A DNA stretch of 37,171 nt from Thermoleophilia bacterium (GCA_017882605.1 JADGPE010000014.1:1-37171), one strand, 5' to 3'. Positions 22,927-31,210 are shown, counted from the first letter of the stretch. Translations and numbers: made by a program. Notes: generated from the sequence alone by a model not told the origin.

Positions 22927-23135
22927 CCAGCGGCTCGCCGACCGTTTCGCTCCTGCGGTGGCTCCGCCGCCAACTGCGTGAGCCAGCGCCGCAACGCGAG
23001 AGGCTCGAGGCTGCGATCGCGAACGACGATCCGGCAGAAGCGCGGCGCATCATCGACCGAATGCCGTTCAACGAAGCGCAACGGCATCATGTGGGGCAGC
23101 TACTCGATCAGTGGGAGCACGACGCAGCGAACTAA
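22923..23135 (+). CDS. Small hypothetical protein coupled to the GNAT gene
   Basis: The product is 70 aa. The GTG at 22923 overlaps the GNAT stop by 4 nt. The sequence is helical and charged (LLRWLRRQLREPAPQRERLEAA, then ARRIIDRMPFNEAQRHHVGQLLDQWEHD), with no membrane segment and no recognised domain. Tight coupling is the main reason to accept it. Confidence 0.55.
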   Translation: MTSGSPTVSLLRWLRRQLREPAPQRERLEAAIANDDPAEARRIIDRMPFNEAQRHHVGQLLDQWEHDAAN

Positions 23136-23169
23136 CCACCACGCCGTCTCGTCGTCGGTGCATACAGGG

Positions 23170-25515
23170 GTGAAGTCTCTAGCCGTCATCATCGGCCTCA
23201 CGGCTGCGCTTGCCGTTGCAGCCGCGGCACCGGCCACGACGCCCGTTCACGGGCAGGTGGGCGCGTTGAAGGCGATCCGCCTCGCGCTTGCTGCAGGGCG
23301 GATCGACGGCGCCACTGCGAACGCGGGCCGCGCAGAGATCGCGCGCGCTGCGCACCTCGTTCGCACGTTGCCGAGCGGCCGGCGCGAGCACGTCGCCGTC
23401 GCGCTCGGCGAGCTCGCCGCATTCAGTGGTCGCCTGACGGCCCCGCGCGCACATGCGCTGATCGGACAGCTCCAGGCGAACGACGACTACTTCGCAAGGC
23501 ACTACGCACCGGCGGTGCAGACCGATGTCACGGATGCCGACGGTCTCGTCTACCGCTACTTCCCCGGCCTCTGCCTCGAGTTCCATCCACTCGCCAACTT
23601 CGGCGCGCTGAACGCGCGCGTCGCCGAGAACGACGCGGAGGGCGCACAACGTCTGGCCGACGCGTTGATCGCACGCGGTGTCTATCAGCAGGGCGGCGGC
23701 ACCGCCTGGGAGTACTTCTTCGACTACTCCGGCGGCCGCGCGCCGTGGCTCTCGGGCATGGCGCAGGCCGTTGCCGCGCAGGCGTTCGCGCGCACGGCTG
23801 CGCTCGTGCCGGATGAAGCGACGACGTTCATGCGCGAGGCGCGCGCGGCCTACCGCGTCATTCCCGGACGGCTGCTCACCAGCGTTGCGGCCGGCCCGTG
23901 GATTCGTCTCTATTCGTTCCAGTCGCTGCAAGTGCTCAACGCGCAGCTGCAGGCGGTCCTCTCGCTGCAGTCGTACGCGACGGCCGCTGAGGATCCGGAC
24001 GCTGCGGCACTCGCAGCGCGCATGCAACGCGCTGCCGCGGCGACGCTCCCGAGCTTCGACACGGGTTACTGGACGTACTACGCACTGCCACACGAGCCGT
24101 CCCCGCTCGATTACCAGCAATACGTCGTGCAACTGCTCAAGAAGCTCGGGCCGGACGACCCGCGGTTCGCAGACGCTGCGACGAGGATCGGTGCGTACCA
24201 GCGCCAGCCGCCCGCGTTCCGGATCGCGAACGCGTCGCTCGGGGCGGTGCGCTTCTGGCTCTCGAAGCCCGCGACCGTGCAGTTGAACACCGCCGCAGGC
24301 CCGACGAAGCGGCTCGCTCTCGGCGACGGGTGGCACACGGTCGCGTGGCCGGAGCCGAAGCGTCCAGGCCTGTATCCCGTGCACGTCACTGCCGCCGACT
24401 GGGCCGGGAACCGCTCATCGTTCGACGCGCTGCCGATCGTGCGTGCGACCGCCGCGGGAACCGCGACCGCCGCACGCAAGACGGCGGGATCGACGAAGGC
24501 GTCGGGCGCCACGTTCGCGGTCGGGGCGGCGCTCGCTGACCCGTCGCAGGGCGCGGCGCTGCAGAAGCTCGGGCTGCGACTCGCCCGGATCGGCGTCACG
24601 TGGCCGCCGGGCGCGACCGTGCCCGACCCGGGCCTGGGCGCGGCTCTGCTGCGGCTGCCCGCCGGCCTCGGCACCGTCGTCGAACTGAACACCACGCCGC
24701 TGCCGACCGACGACGCGGCCCGTGCGGCGCTCGCGCAGTACGCGGCGTTGCTCGCGCAGCAGACGCCCGGCCTGCAGTCGCTCGTGCTCGCACCCGCGCC
24801 GACCACGGCGACTGCGACAAGCTATGCAGCGGCGTTCGGCCAGATGCGCGCGGCCGTGCAGGCGGTGCTGCCAGACGTCGAGATCGGCCTGCTGCTCGAC
24901 GGCGCACAGTCGCCGCAGAAGACGCTCACAACACTCGGTGCGATCACACCCGACGTCGTGGCGTTCCATCCCGCGCCTGCCGCGGGCAAGGGGCTCTGGA
25001 CGACCGCGGAGCTGCCGCAGCTGAAGGCAACCTTGGAAGCGGTGAACGGCAGCGAGCCTGCCATCCTGCTCGACGGACCGACTGCACCAAGCGCGGCGCT
25101 GATCTCGTCGCTCGCGTGCGGGAACCAGGTGGCCGGCGTCCTGCTCGACCAGTTGAACCAGGCAACTGCGCCGGTCGCAGCGGCGGCGGCTGCCGCCCAG
25201 CGTGGAGCGCTCATCTGCCCGGGGACCGCTGCAGAAGTTCAGGCCACCGGGCTTGCGTATCCGACCTTCGCCCAGACACCGTTGGCGGTGCAGTTCGGCT
25301 GCGACGTCGACTGCCTCTACCTCGTCACCCTCGACGGGCCGGACGGGCGCCCTGTCGTCGCCCGCAGAGGCGCGCTGCGCGGCGGCGCTGCACCGGCCAC
25401 GGTCACGCTGCCGGCGGCGACGCTCGGAGCCGGCCCCTACCGGGTCGGCGTGCGACTCGTCGCCTCGGCCAACCCGGGCCGGGTGACCACGCTCGAGAGC
25501 CCGGCCCTCGGGTAG
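23170..25515 (+). CDS. Exported protein with D-glucuronyl C5-epimerase-like and barrel-like domains
   Basis: The product is 781 aa. A signal peptide (VKSLAVIIGLTAALAVAAAA) is followed by a helical region. Residues about 105-335 resemble the C-terminal domain of D-glucuronyl C5-epimerase (alpha/alpha toroid): YFPGLCLEFHPLANFGALN, LYSFQSLQVLNAQLQAVLSL and FDTGYWTYYALPHEPSPLDYQQ. Residues about 348-424 form an Ig-like strand set (RPGLYPVHVTAADWAGNRSS). After an alanine-rich linker, residues about 445-690 look like a degenerate TIM barrel (LGLRLARIGVTWPPGA and LLDGPTAPSAALISSL). GTG 23170 is chosen over GTG 23158 for the signal peptide. The C5-epimerase similarity is remembered, not tested; activity on uronic-acid polysaccharide is speculative. 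Confidence 0.68.
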   Translation: MKSLAVIIGLTAALAVAAAAPATTPVHGQVGALKAIRLALAAGRIDGATANAGRAEIARAAHLVRTLPSGRREHVAVALGELAAFSGRLTAPRAHALIGQLQANDDYFARHYAPAVQTDVTDADGLVYRYFPGLCLEFHPLANFGALNARVAENDAEGAQRLADALIARGVYQQGGGTAWEYFFDYSGGRAPWLSGMAQAVAAQAFARTAALVPDEATTFMREARAAYRVIPGRLLTSVAAGPWIRLYSFQSLQVLNAQLQAVLSLQSYATAAEDPDAAALAARMQRAAAATLPSFDTGYWTYYALPHEPSPLDYQQYVVQLLKKLGPDDPRFADAATRIGAYQRQPPAFRIANASLGAVRFWLSKPATVQLNTAAGPTKRLALGDGWHTVAWPEPKRPGLYPVHVTAADWAGNRSSFDALPIVRATAAGTATAARKTAGSTKASGATFAVGAALADPSQGAALQKLGLRLARIGVTWPPGATVPDPGLGAALLRLPAGLGTVVELNTTPLPTDDAARAALAQYAALLAQQTPGLQSLVLAPAPTTATATSYAAAFGQMRAAVQAVLPDVEIGLLLDGAQSPQKTLTTLGAITPDVVAFHPAPAAGKGLWTTAELPQLKATLEAVNGSEPAILLDGPTAPSAALISSLACGNQVAGVLLDQLNQATAPVAAAAAAAQRGALICPGTAAEVQATGLAYPTFAQTPLAVQFGCDVDCLYLVTLDGPDGRPVVARRGALRGGAAPATVTLPAATLGAGPYRVGVRLVASANPGRVTTLESPALG

Positions 25516-25518
25516 CGG

Positions 25519-25755
25519 CTAGGGCGACTTGGGCGTGCGGCGCACGGTGTGGAGCCCCCACGCTGAACCGGAGACGAACAGCTGGTCCGGGTCGACCTCA
25601 CCGAGCCAGCCGATGAAATGCGTCTCGGGATCGTCGTCCGTCGAGCCGTACACGGCCGTCCGCCCCGTGTCGAGCTGCAGGTGCAGATCGTCACCTCGCT
25701 CGAGGGCCGCGAGACGTTCCTCGACCGCGCTCCCTTCCGCGTACCCTTTCCCCAT
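25519..25755 (-). CDS. Small hypothetical protein
   Basis: The product is 78 aa, acidic and soluble, beginning MGKGYAEGSAVEERLAALERG and including DDDPETHFIGWLGEVDPDQLFVSGS. No known domain is recognised. It is accepted as a gene because TACGCT on the minus strand ends exactly 6 nt before the ATG and because it fills the space between two other genes, ending 3 nt from the convergent gene at 25515. Confidence 0.6.
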   Translation of the reverse strand: MGKGYAEGSAVEERLAALERGDDLHLQLDTGRTAVYGSTDDDPETHFIGWLGEVDPDQLFVSGSAWGLHTVRRTPKSP

Positions 25756-25761
25756 CGAGGA

Positions 25762-25767
25762 AGCGTA
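25762..25767 (-). promoter_or_regulatory. -10 element TACGCT, leaderless start at 25755
   Basis: On the minus strand TACGCT is followed by TCCTCG and ATG. The spacing is the same 6 nt as at other starts. Confidence 0.55.
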
Positions 25768-25775
25768 GCTCCCGA

Positions 25776-25848
25776 GGGCCGGTAGCTCAGTTGGTAGAGC
25801 AGGGGACTTTTAATCCCAAGGTCGCAGGTTCGATCCCTGCCCGGCCCA
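25776..25848 (+). tRNA. tRNA-Lys (anticodon TTT)
   Basis: A 73-nt cloverleaf. The acceptor is GGGCCGG/CCGGCCC, the D-arm is GCTCAGTTGGTAGAGC, the anticodon loop is CTTTTAA with TTT, and the T-arm is GCAGGTTCGATCCCTGC. The discriminator base is A and CCA is not encoded. The anticodon stem GGGGA/TCCCA has one mismatched outer pair. A degenerate copy of its 3' part lies at 27901-27944. Confidence 0.96.
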
Positions 25849-25882
25849 TCAGATCGCGTGGCTCAGGCGGATCCTTGAGCAG

Positions 25883-25896
25883 GCGGCGATCGCCGC
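25883..25896. repeat. 14-bp palindrome after tRNA-Lys
   Basis: GCGGCGATCGCCGC is a perfect palindrome 34 nt beyond the tRNA. A second weak inverted repeat (GCTCA...TGAGC) lies just before it. Either could shape a processing or termination structure; no T-run is present. Confidence 0.3.
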
Positions 25897-25962
25897 TTGG
25901 GACTCAGGCACGGGACTTCGCCGCCTCTCTGCGCCCGGGCGAGGGGTGCGGCGGCGGCGGAG

Positions 25963-25968
25963 TAGAGT
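25963..25968 (+). promoter_or_regulatory. -10 element TAGAGT, leaderless start at 25975
   Basis: TAGAGT is followed by CGACCG and then the ATG, the standard 6-nt spacing seen in this window. Confidence 0.6.
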
Positions 25969-25974
25969 CGACCG

Positions 25975-27636
25975 ATGCTCGGAGCTTCCCGTGCCGCTTG
26001 GGCGCTCTTCTTGATCGGAGCGGCCGTGTCGTATGCCGTGCTGCTTCAGCCCCCCGGTTGCAATCAAACGGCGCACTATTCGCTCGTCGAGTCCCTATCC
26101 CGGGGAACGGCGCGGATTGATCGCTTTCACGATCAGACGTGCGACACCGCCTATGTCGGCGGCCACTACTTCGCGGCGAAGGCGCCGGGCCTCGCGCTGG
26201 TCACCTTGCCGTGGTTCGAAGTGCTTCGAGTGGCGCGGGTGGTACCCGGCAACGCGTCGCTGCATGCGGGCTACCCCAACGCGATGCTCGGGCTGCCACG
26301 TCGAGCGCTTTGGCAGGCCGGTCTGTTCGGCTCCGTGCTGCCGGCCCTCGGATTGCTGATCCTCGTTGGGGTGGTCGCCCAACGCGTCGCGCCCGGAACC
26401 GGGCTGCCGGTCGCTGCCGTCGTCGGGCTCGGGACGCTGATTCTTCCCTTTGCCACGGTGCTCTTCGCGCACGTTCTCGCCGCGTTTCTCGGGTTCGCCG
26501 CGTTCGCGTTGCTGTTCGTGTGGAAGCGGCCGGCCGCGGCGGGCTGTTTGGCCGGGCTGGCCGTGTGCGTGGAGTTCCCGCTCGCGCTCGTCGCCGCTGC
26601 CCTGGCGGTCTATGCGGGACGGCGTGCAGTTCCCTTCGCCGTCGGTGCCGTCGTGGGCGTTCTGCCGCTGCTCGCCTTCAACACCTGGGCGTTCGGGAGC
26701 CCGCTGCGGCTGTCATATGCCGATGCTGTCCTCACACCCGGAAAGTCGGGACACGATGTTCTCGGCGCGAACAGCTCGGGGTTCTTCGGCATCGGCGTGC
26801 CCAGCCTGCGCGTCGGGGCGGAGTTGCTGTTTTCCCCGCGAGGGCTCTTCGTGCTCTCGCCGGTCCTGGTCGTGGCTCTCGGCGGCCTCTGGCTGCTCGC
26901 GCGACGGGGGCTGCGGCGCGAGGCGATCCTCGCCGCCGGGATCTTCCTGCTCTTCCTGGTCTACAACTCGGGCTACTACGTGCCCTTCGGCGGCTACGTT
27001 CCAGGCCCGCGCTTCCTGATCGCAACGATCCCGTTCCTGGCGCTCGGGCTCCCCGCCGCCTTCCAAGAGTGGCCGCTCGTCACGACCGTTGCGGCTGCGT
27101 TCTCGGCGGCGGCAATGATCGTCGCCACGGCGGCCGAGCCGCTGCTCGGGAGCGACGACACACACAGCTGGATCGTGCGCTGGGAGCACGGCGACTTCGC
27201 ACAGTCCGTCGTCACCCTTGTGTCCGGCGGTCACGGCTGGCTCGCCGTCACGCCGTTCCTGGCTGGGACTCTCCTCGCGCTTGCCGCGGCGAGCACCGCC
27301 CGGACGCGCCTCCGAGTCACAGCTCAAGGCCTCGCAGCCATCATCGCGCTCGCGATCCTCTTTCTCGCGGCTCCCGATCTGCTGCACACCGATCGGGCCG
27401 TCGGACAAAGCACCGGCCTGATCGCCCTCTGCGGGCTCGTGCTCGTGCTCGTCGCGCTCGCCGTGCGTCGGGATCGGCTTCGACTCGTCGCCGGAGTTCC
27501 TCTCCTGCTTCTTGCCGTACCTGGCTTTGCCTCGCACACGAAACAGGCGCTCGTCGCGGTGATCGTCTCGCTGGTCGCATTGGCCGTTCTGGAACTGCGG
27601 TTGCGCCAGTCCGCGACGCGGCTAACGCCCCAATAG
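25975..27636 (+). CDS. Polytopic membrane protein, GT-C glycosyltransferase-like
   Basis: The product is 553 aa with about 11-13 predicted helices. After the first helix (AAWALFLIGAAVSYAVLLQ) a large extracytoplasmic loop contains HYSLVESLSRGTARIDRF and GGHYFAAKAPGLALVTLPWF. The GxYYxxKxPG-like segment resembles loops of GT-C family membrane glycosyltransferases. Later segments NTWAFGSPLRLSY, FFGIGVPSL and LLFSPRGLFVLSPVL also recur in hypothetical GT-C proteins. The expected role would be transfer of a sugar from a polyprenyl-phosphate donor outside the membrane, by inference. A canonical N-terminal DD/DE motif is not obvious. It is the only gene between tRNA-Lys and the tRNA remnant. Confidence 0.62.
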   Translation: MLGASRAAWALFLIGAAVSYAVLLQPPGCNQTAHYSLVESLSRGTARIDRFHDQTCDTAYVGGHYFAAKAPGLALVTLPWFEVLRVARVVPGNASLHAGYPNAMLGLPRRALWQAGLFGSVLPALGLLILVGVVAQRVAPGTGLPVAAVVGLGTLILPFATVLFAHVLAAFLGFAAFALLFVWKRPAAAGCLAGLAVCVEFPLALVAAALAVYAGRRAVPFAVGAVVGVLPLLAFNTWAFGSPLRLSYADAVLTPGKSGHDVLGANSSGFFGIGVPSLRVGAELLFSPRGLFVLSPVLVVALGGLWLLARRGLRREAILAAGIFLLFLVYNSGYYVPFGGYVPGPRFLIATIPFLALGLPAAFQEWPLVTTVAAAFSAAAMIVATAAEPLLGSDDTHSWIVRWEHGDFAQSVVTLVSGGHGWLAVTPFLAGTLLALAAASTARTRLRVTAQGLAAIIALAILFLAAPDLLHTDRAVGQSTGLIALCGLVLVLVALAVRRDRLRLVAGVPLLLLAVPGFASHTKQALVAVIVSLVALAVLELRLRQSATRLTPQ

Positions 27637-28010
27637 CGCCCACGCTTTCTGCCGGCGGCGACGCCCTCCCCATCAAGCTTGCCAGCAAGCTCAGGACTGC
27701 TGGCAGACAGTTCCCAAGTAACCGTCGAGAATGGACCCATCAGCAGCCAGAACGTCAAGCCTCTCGGCTTCGTCTTCTTGCGTCCTCGCACAGGCGAACG
27801 ACTCGATCCGCTCGGATGCGGCCGGCACGCGAGTTCGCCCAGGTCGGTTCGCTTAGGCGACGGGGGTTGGCCCGCCGATGCCGACCAAGAGCCCCGGAGC
27901 GACTCCCAATCCCGAGGTCGCAGGTTCGATCCAGGCCCGGCCCATGCACGTGAGGCGCTCTACTCCAAATGGGTGATCCTCCAGCGCCGTGACGTGCCGA
28001 TCCTCGTGCC
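27637..28010. other. Non-coding stretch holding the tRNA-Lys remnant
   Basis: No convincing gene is visible. The only long frame is a tRNA-shadow type reading (SQSRGRRFDPGPAHA). A small inverted repeat AGCTTG...CAAGCT near 27676-27691 follows the upstream gene by about 40 nt and could be its terminator. The tRNA-like segment is annotated separately. Confidence 0.5.
27901..27944 (+). pseudogene. Degenerate 3' part of tRNA-Lys
   Basis: The 44 nt align without gaps to 25805-25848 of the tRNA-Lys gene, with 38 identical positions. The stretch AGGTCGCAGGTTCGATCC is identical, as is GCCCGGCCCA. The anticodon positions are changed (TTT to CCC), and the 3' T-stem strand CCTGC has become CAGGC, which breaks two pairs. 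The D-arm and 5' acceptor are absent, so it cannot be a working tRNA. It resembles the partial tRNA copy left by integration into a tRNA 3' end, or an old duplication. Confidence 0.75.
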
Positions 28011-28994
28011 ATGGAAGACAATCTCCGGCAGCTACGTCCGTGGCCAGAGGAGCTGACGGATGACCGCTACCTCCTGGACACCTTGATGGAGCAGACCCCA
28101 GACCAGGTCTATTTCAAGGACGACAAGAGCAGGTTTGTCCGGATCAGCCGCGGCCTGGCCAATCGCCTCGGTCTCGACGACCCGGCGGAAGCGATCGGCA
28201 AGACCGACTTCGACTTCTTCTCGGGCGAGCATGCCCACGCCGCGTTCGCCGACGAGCAGCGGCTGCTGCAGACCGGGGAGTCGCTGGTGGGGATCGAGGA
28301 GCGCGAGACGTGGGTCGATGGACGGGTGGCGTGGGTCTCGACGACCAAGGTGCCGCTCCGCGACCACAGCGGGCAGATGATCGGCCTGTTCGGAATCTCA
28401 CGAGACATCACCGAGAGGAAACTGGCCGCGGAGCGCCTGGCCGAGCAGGCAGAACAGCTCGCCGGGCAAGCCCGCGCCCTCCAAAAGATGACCTTGGTCG
28501 ACGAGCTGACCGGCCTGCACAACCGGCGCGGGTTGCAGACGATCGGCGAGCAGGCTCTCCACCGTGCCCGCCGCGAAGGCAACGCGGTGGCTCTTCTGTT
28601 CCTCGACCTCGACGGTTTCAAGCAGATCAACGACACCTTCGGGCACGGCGCCGGCGACGACGCGCTGCGCGCGATCGCGGAGGTGCTACGAGCTGTGACA
28701 CGGGAGAGCGACATCGCCGCCCGTGTCGGCGGTGACGAGTTCTGTGTCTTGCTCTTCGACGACGCCGGACATGCGGCGACGCGCATCGCAGCACGGATTG
28801 AGTCTGGCGTTCTCGCGGTCCGAGAGCAGCATTCCTTCCCATTCACGCTCTCGGCGAGCATTGGCGCGTGCGAGGTCGATGCAAGGACACCCGGGTCGCT
28901 GGAGGAAATGCTCTCGCTCGCAGACGGTCGGATGTACGAGCACAAGACCACCAAGCACTCGCGGCCGTCACCAGCGCACAAGACCGCGGGGTAA
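28011..28994 (+). CDS. PAS-GGDEF diguanylate cyclase
   Basis: The product is 327 aa and soluble. Residues about 20-140 form a PAS domain with the typical DQVYFKDDKSRFVRISRGLA start and the FGISRDITERK exit, followed by a coiled coil (LAAERLAEQAEQLAGQARAL). The GGDEF domain begins at DELTGLHNRRGL and includes FLDLDGFKQINDTFGHGAGDDAL. The active-site GGDEF motif is intact at residues 240-244, and an inhibitory I-site RxxD (RESD, 231-234) lies at the correct spacing. It should make c-di-GMP in response to an unknown PAS ligand, with product inhibition. No EAL domain or partner gene is adjacent. The start is ATG at 28011 without a clear ribosome-binding site. Confidence 0.93.
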   Translation: MEDNLRQLRPWPEELTDDRYLLDTLMEQTPDQVYFKDDKSRFVRISRGLANRLGLDDPAEAIGKTDFDFFSGEHAHAAFADEQRLLQTGESLVGIEERETWVDGRVAWVSTTKVPLRDHSGQMIGLFGISRDITERKLAAERLAEQAEQLAGQARALQKMTLVDELTGLHNRRGLQTIGEQALHRARREGNAVALLFLDLDGFKQINDTFGHGAGDDALRAIAEVLRAVTRESDIAARVGGDEFCVLLFDDAGHAATRIAARIESGVLAVREQHSFPFTLSASIGACEVDARTPGSLEEMLSLADGRMYEHKTTKHSRPSPAHKTAG

Positions 28995-29108
28995 TCCGCA
29001 GGCGGGCCGGATTCGAGGGTCCTGAAAGGGACTGATCCGTGATCGTCATCTAGTGGCCGCCGAGGCTGGCTCAGGCCCGTTCAGGCCGGTAGAACTTTCC
29101 AAACGACG

Positions 29109-29408
29109 ATGAAGACGCTGAGACTGGCGTTCGTCCTGCTCGCGCTGGCGGCGGCCACCGCCTGCGGGGCCGGGAAGCCGAAGCCGTTCGAGACGACCGA
29201 CCGGGTCGCCACACTCCTCCGCGACAAGTGGGGCTCGACGAAAGGGTCGCGGTCATTCGACTACACCTGCTCGAGGCTGGACAATCGCGGGCAACTGTTC
29301 ACCTGCCTTGCGCGGGACCGGACGGACACGGTGAAGATCGCCTCGTTCGACGTCATCTGTGACGGTTCGACGTGCACGTGGACGGAATACCCCTCCTACA
29401 TCGGGTAG
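29109..29408 (+). CDS. Small putative lipoprotein
   Basis: The product is 99 aa. The signal peptide MKTLRLAFVLLALAAATAC places a lipobox-like cysteine at position 19. The mature part contains two or three further cysteines (FDYTCSRLD, LFTCLARD, DVICDGSTC) that may form disulfides, within a short beta-rich region resembling DUF4333-type domains. No function can be given. TAGAAC at 29090-29095 is a possible -10 element. The 114 nt between the cyclase and this gene hold only a short direct repeat of TCAGGCC (near 29071-29087). Confidence 0.65.
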   Translation: MKTLRLAFVLLALAAATACGAGKPKPFETTDRVATLLRDKWGSTKGSRSFDYTCSRLDNRGQLFTCLARDRTDTVKIASFDVICDGSTCTWTEYPSYIG

Positions 29409-29422
29409 GCCGTCGTGTCGTT

Positions 29423-31210
29423 TCAGCGTCTGACGCTGATCGCGCGACTCGTGCCGCCGAGGAAGCCCGCGCCGGCCTGGTTGACGCTGAACGCGATGCG
29501 AACCGTCGAACGTCCCTTCGGCAAGGACAGCCGAAACTCCGCGCCCGAACGGATGCCCAGCCGCACCCGCCTGATCGTTGCCCAGCGGCCGTTCGTGCGG
29601 CGCTGCACCTGGATCAGCCGGCCGGCGAAGGAGCGGCCGCCGGCGACCTTCACGACGAATCTCCTCGCCGCTGTCTGGTGCAGAGCGATCGACGGATGCA
29701 CGCCGATCGAGACCTGCGCGCTCATCCCGCCTCGCCAGCTCGCCATGTAGGCCGTGGTCACCCGCGGCTTCGCGATGTACGCCCAGGTGCCGTCGGCGCC
29801 GGTGAGCACCGTCGACCTCGCCTGGAACGACCCGCCGCCGTAGGGCTGGGCGAAGACGATGACCTGCTCGCCCGCGCGGCGCGTGGGGACGACCCCGGAG
29901 AGGGTGATGCGGCCGCCGAAGACGACCTGCCGCGCGACGACGGTGAGCGTCACTCCCGCCGTCGTGAACGTCGCGTCCGCACCGTGTGTCGTGCCGGCGT
30001 CGCTTTTCGCGACCAGCCGGTAGTGGTACGTGGTAGCCGGCGCGAGACCGGTCAGCGTCGCGCTCACCGTCTGCGCTCCCGTCTTCGAGCCTGCGCTCCG
30101 CGACGACGTCGACTTGCCGTAGGCGCTCGACGTGCCGTAGTCGAACCACCATGTCGTCGAGCGGCCTCTGGTGTCGAGCGCGCCCGCCACCACACCGAAA
30201 TCAGGGCCGACGCTCTGCGCCGGTTGGGTCTGCACAAACGGGGGACCGACGGTCGAGAAGCTTCGATCCGCGCCGAACGACCTGCCACTCGAGTTCTGGG
30301 CGACGAGACGGAAGTGATAGGTCGTCGCCGCCTTGAGGCTCTTCACGCTCGCGGACACGGCGCTCGCGGTCGTTCCCGAGCCGGCGCTGACCGCCGGCGT
30401 CTTCGATCCATAGTTGGTCGAGGTGCCATATTCGAACCAGCGCGTCGTCGAAAGACCGTTCGGCGTCACAGCCCCTCGGAGCGTTGCCGTCGTCGGCGTC
30501 ACCGCGGATGCGTCCCCCGTGACGACGGTCGGTGCGGCGCTGGACGTAAACGATGAGTCCTTGCCGACACTCGTGCCCGCGTCGCTCGTGGCGACGATGC
30601 GGAAGTGGTAGGTGGTCCCCGTGTGCAGGCCGGAGATGCCGATCGACTCGGACTGGGCGGTCGTCGCCGACCCGGCGTTCTTCGTCACGGTCTTCGTGCC
30701 ATAGCTCGTCGACGTGCCGTACTCGAAGTAGAAAGTGGTGTCACGGCTGTTCGGATCGACGGTGCCGTTCAGCGTCGCAGTCGATGCGGTGATGCTCGAC
30801 GCGACACCGGTCGTCACGTCGGGCGGCACTGTCGTGGTGAAGACGGCATCCGTGCCGTGACTCGTGCCGGCGCCGTTCGAAGCGACGACGCGATAGTGGT
30901 ACGTGGTGCCCGCCCGCAGCCCCGCCAGGGCGGCGGAGACGCTCACCGTGCTCGACCCAGACCCTGCGCTCTTCGCGGTCGTCGTCGACCCGTACGACGT
31001 CGACGTCCCGTATTCGACAGACCAGGTGGTCGCCTGCCCACCCGGGCTCACGCTGCCGGTGACGGTGGCGGTTGTCGAGCCGACCGCCGTCGCGGGGCCG
31101 GTCGTCGCGGTCGGGGTTGCTGCGACCGCGGCGCCCGTGAACACGACGAGCCCGGCCACCATTGCGGCGGCCGCCGGCAACCACTTCCGCCTGTTCGTCT
31201 TGGTCTCCAT
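29423..31210 (-). CDS. Secreted fibronectin type III-repeat protein
   Basis: The product is 595 aa. The signal peptide KTNRRKWLPAAAAMVAGLVVFTGAAVA is followed by four FN3-like repeats of about 90-95 aa. Each carries the strand pattern with EYGTSTSYGS or a variant, and LxxGTTYHYRVVAxxxxGTSxGxDxxF. The repeats end near residue 400. The remaining about 190 aa form one or two Ig-like modules (VVFGGRITLSGVVPTRRAGEQV and FAGRLIQVQRRTNGRWATIRRVRL) of the kind that follow FN3 repeats in actinobacterial surface proteins. No sortase signal or membrane anchor is visible. Unlike many neighbours it has a clear Shine-Dalgarno region (GGGAGGGAAC, 31216-31225 on the minus strand). It is probably a structural or adhesive extracellular protein. 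Confidence 0.85.
   Translation of the reverse strand: METKTNRRKWLPAAAAMVAGLVVFTGAAVAATPTATTGPATAVGSTTATVTGSVSPGGQATTWSVEYGTSTSYGSTTTAKSAGSGSSTVSVSAALAGLRAGTTYHYRVVASNGAGTSHGTDAVFTTTVPPDVTTGVASSITASTATLNGTVDPNSRDTTFYFEYGTSTSYGTKTVTKNAGSATTAQSESIGISGLHTGTTYHFRIVATSDAGTSVGKDSSFTSSAAPTVVTGDASAVTPTTATLRGAVTPNGLSTTRWFEYGTSTNYGSKTPAVSAGSGTTASAVSASVKSLKAATTYHFRLVAQNSSGRSFGADRSFSTVGPPFVQTQPAQSVGPDFGVVAGALDTRGRSTTWWFDYGTSSAYGKSTSSRSAGSKTGAQTVSATLTGLAPATTYHYRLVAKSDAGTTHGADATFTTAGVTLTVVARQVVFGGRITLSGVVPTRRAGEQVIVFAQPYGGGSFQARSTVLTGADGTWAYIAKPRVTTAYMASWRGGMSAQVSIGVHPSIALHQTAARRFVVKVAGGRSFAGRLIQVQRRTNGRWATIRRVRLGIRSGAEFRLSLPKGRSTVRIAFSVNQAGAGFLGGTSRAISVRR

Noticed and set aside
25766-25771. TAGCTC as a -10 element for tRNA-Lys overlapping the divergent TACGCT
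   Set aside because: It ends only 4 nt before the tRNA 5' end, which would put initiation inside the tRNA.
25791-26120. 109-codon frame beginning within tRNA-Lys
   Set aside because: It starts MVEQGTFNPKVAGSIPARP, the well-known false translation of a tRNA gene.
25849-27900. Integrase or transposase between tRNA-Lys and its remnant
   Set aside because: The only supported gene there is a polytopic membrane protein; no recombinase motif was seen on either strand.
27679-28056. 125-codon frame across the tRNA remnant
   Set aside because: It contains SRGRRFDPGPAHA, another tRNA shadow, and overlaps the diguanylate cyclase start; no family resemblance.
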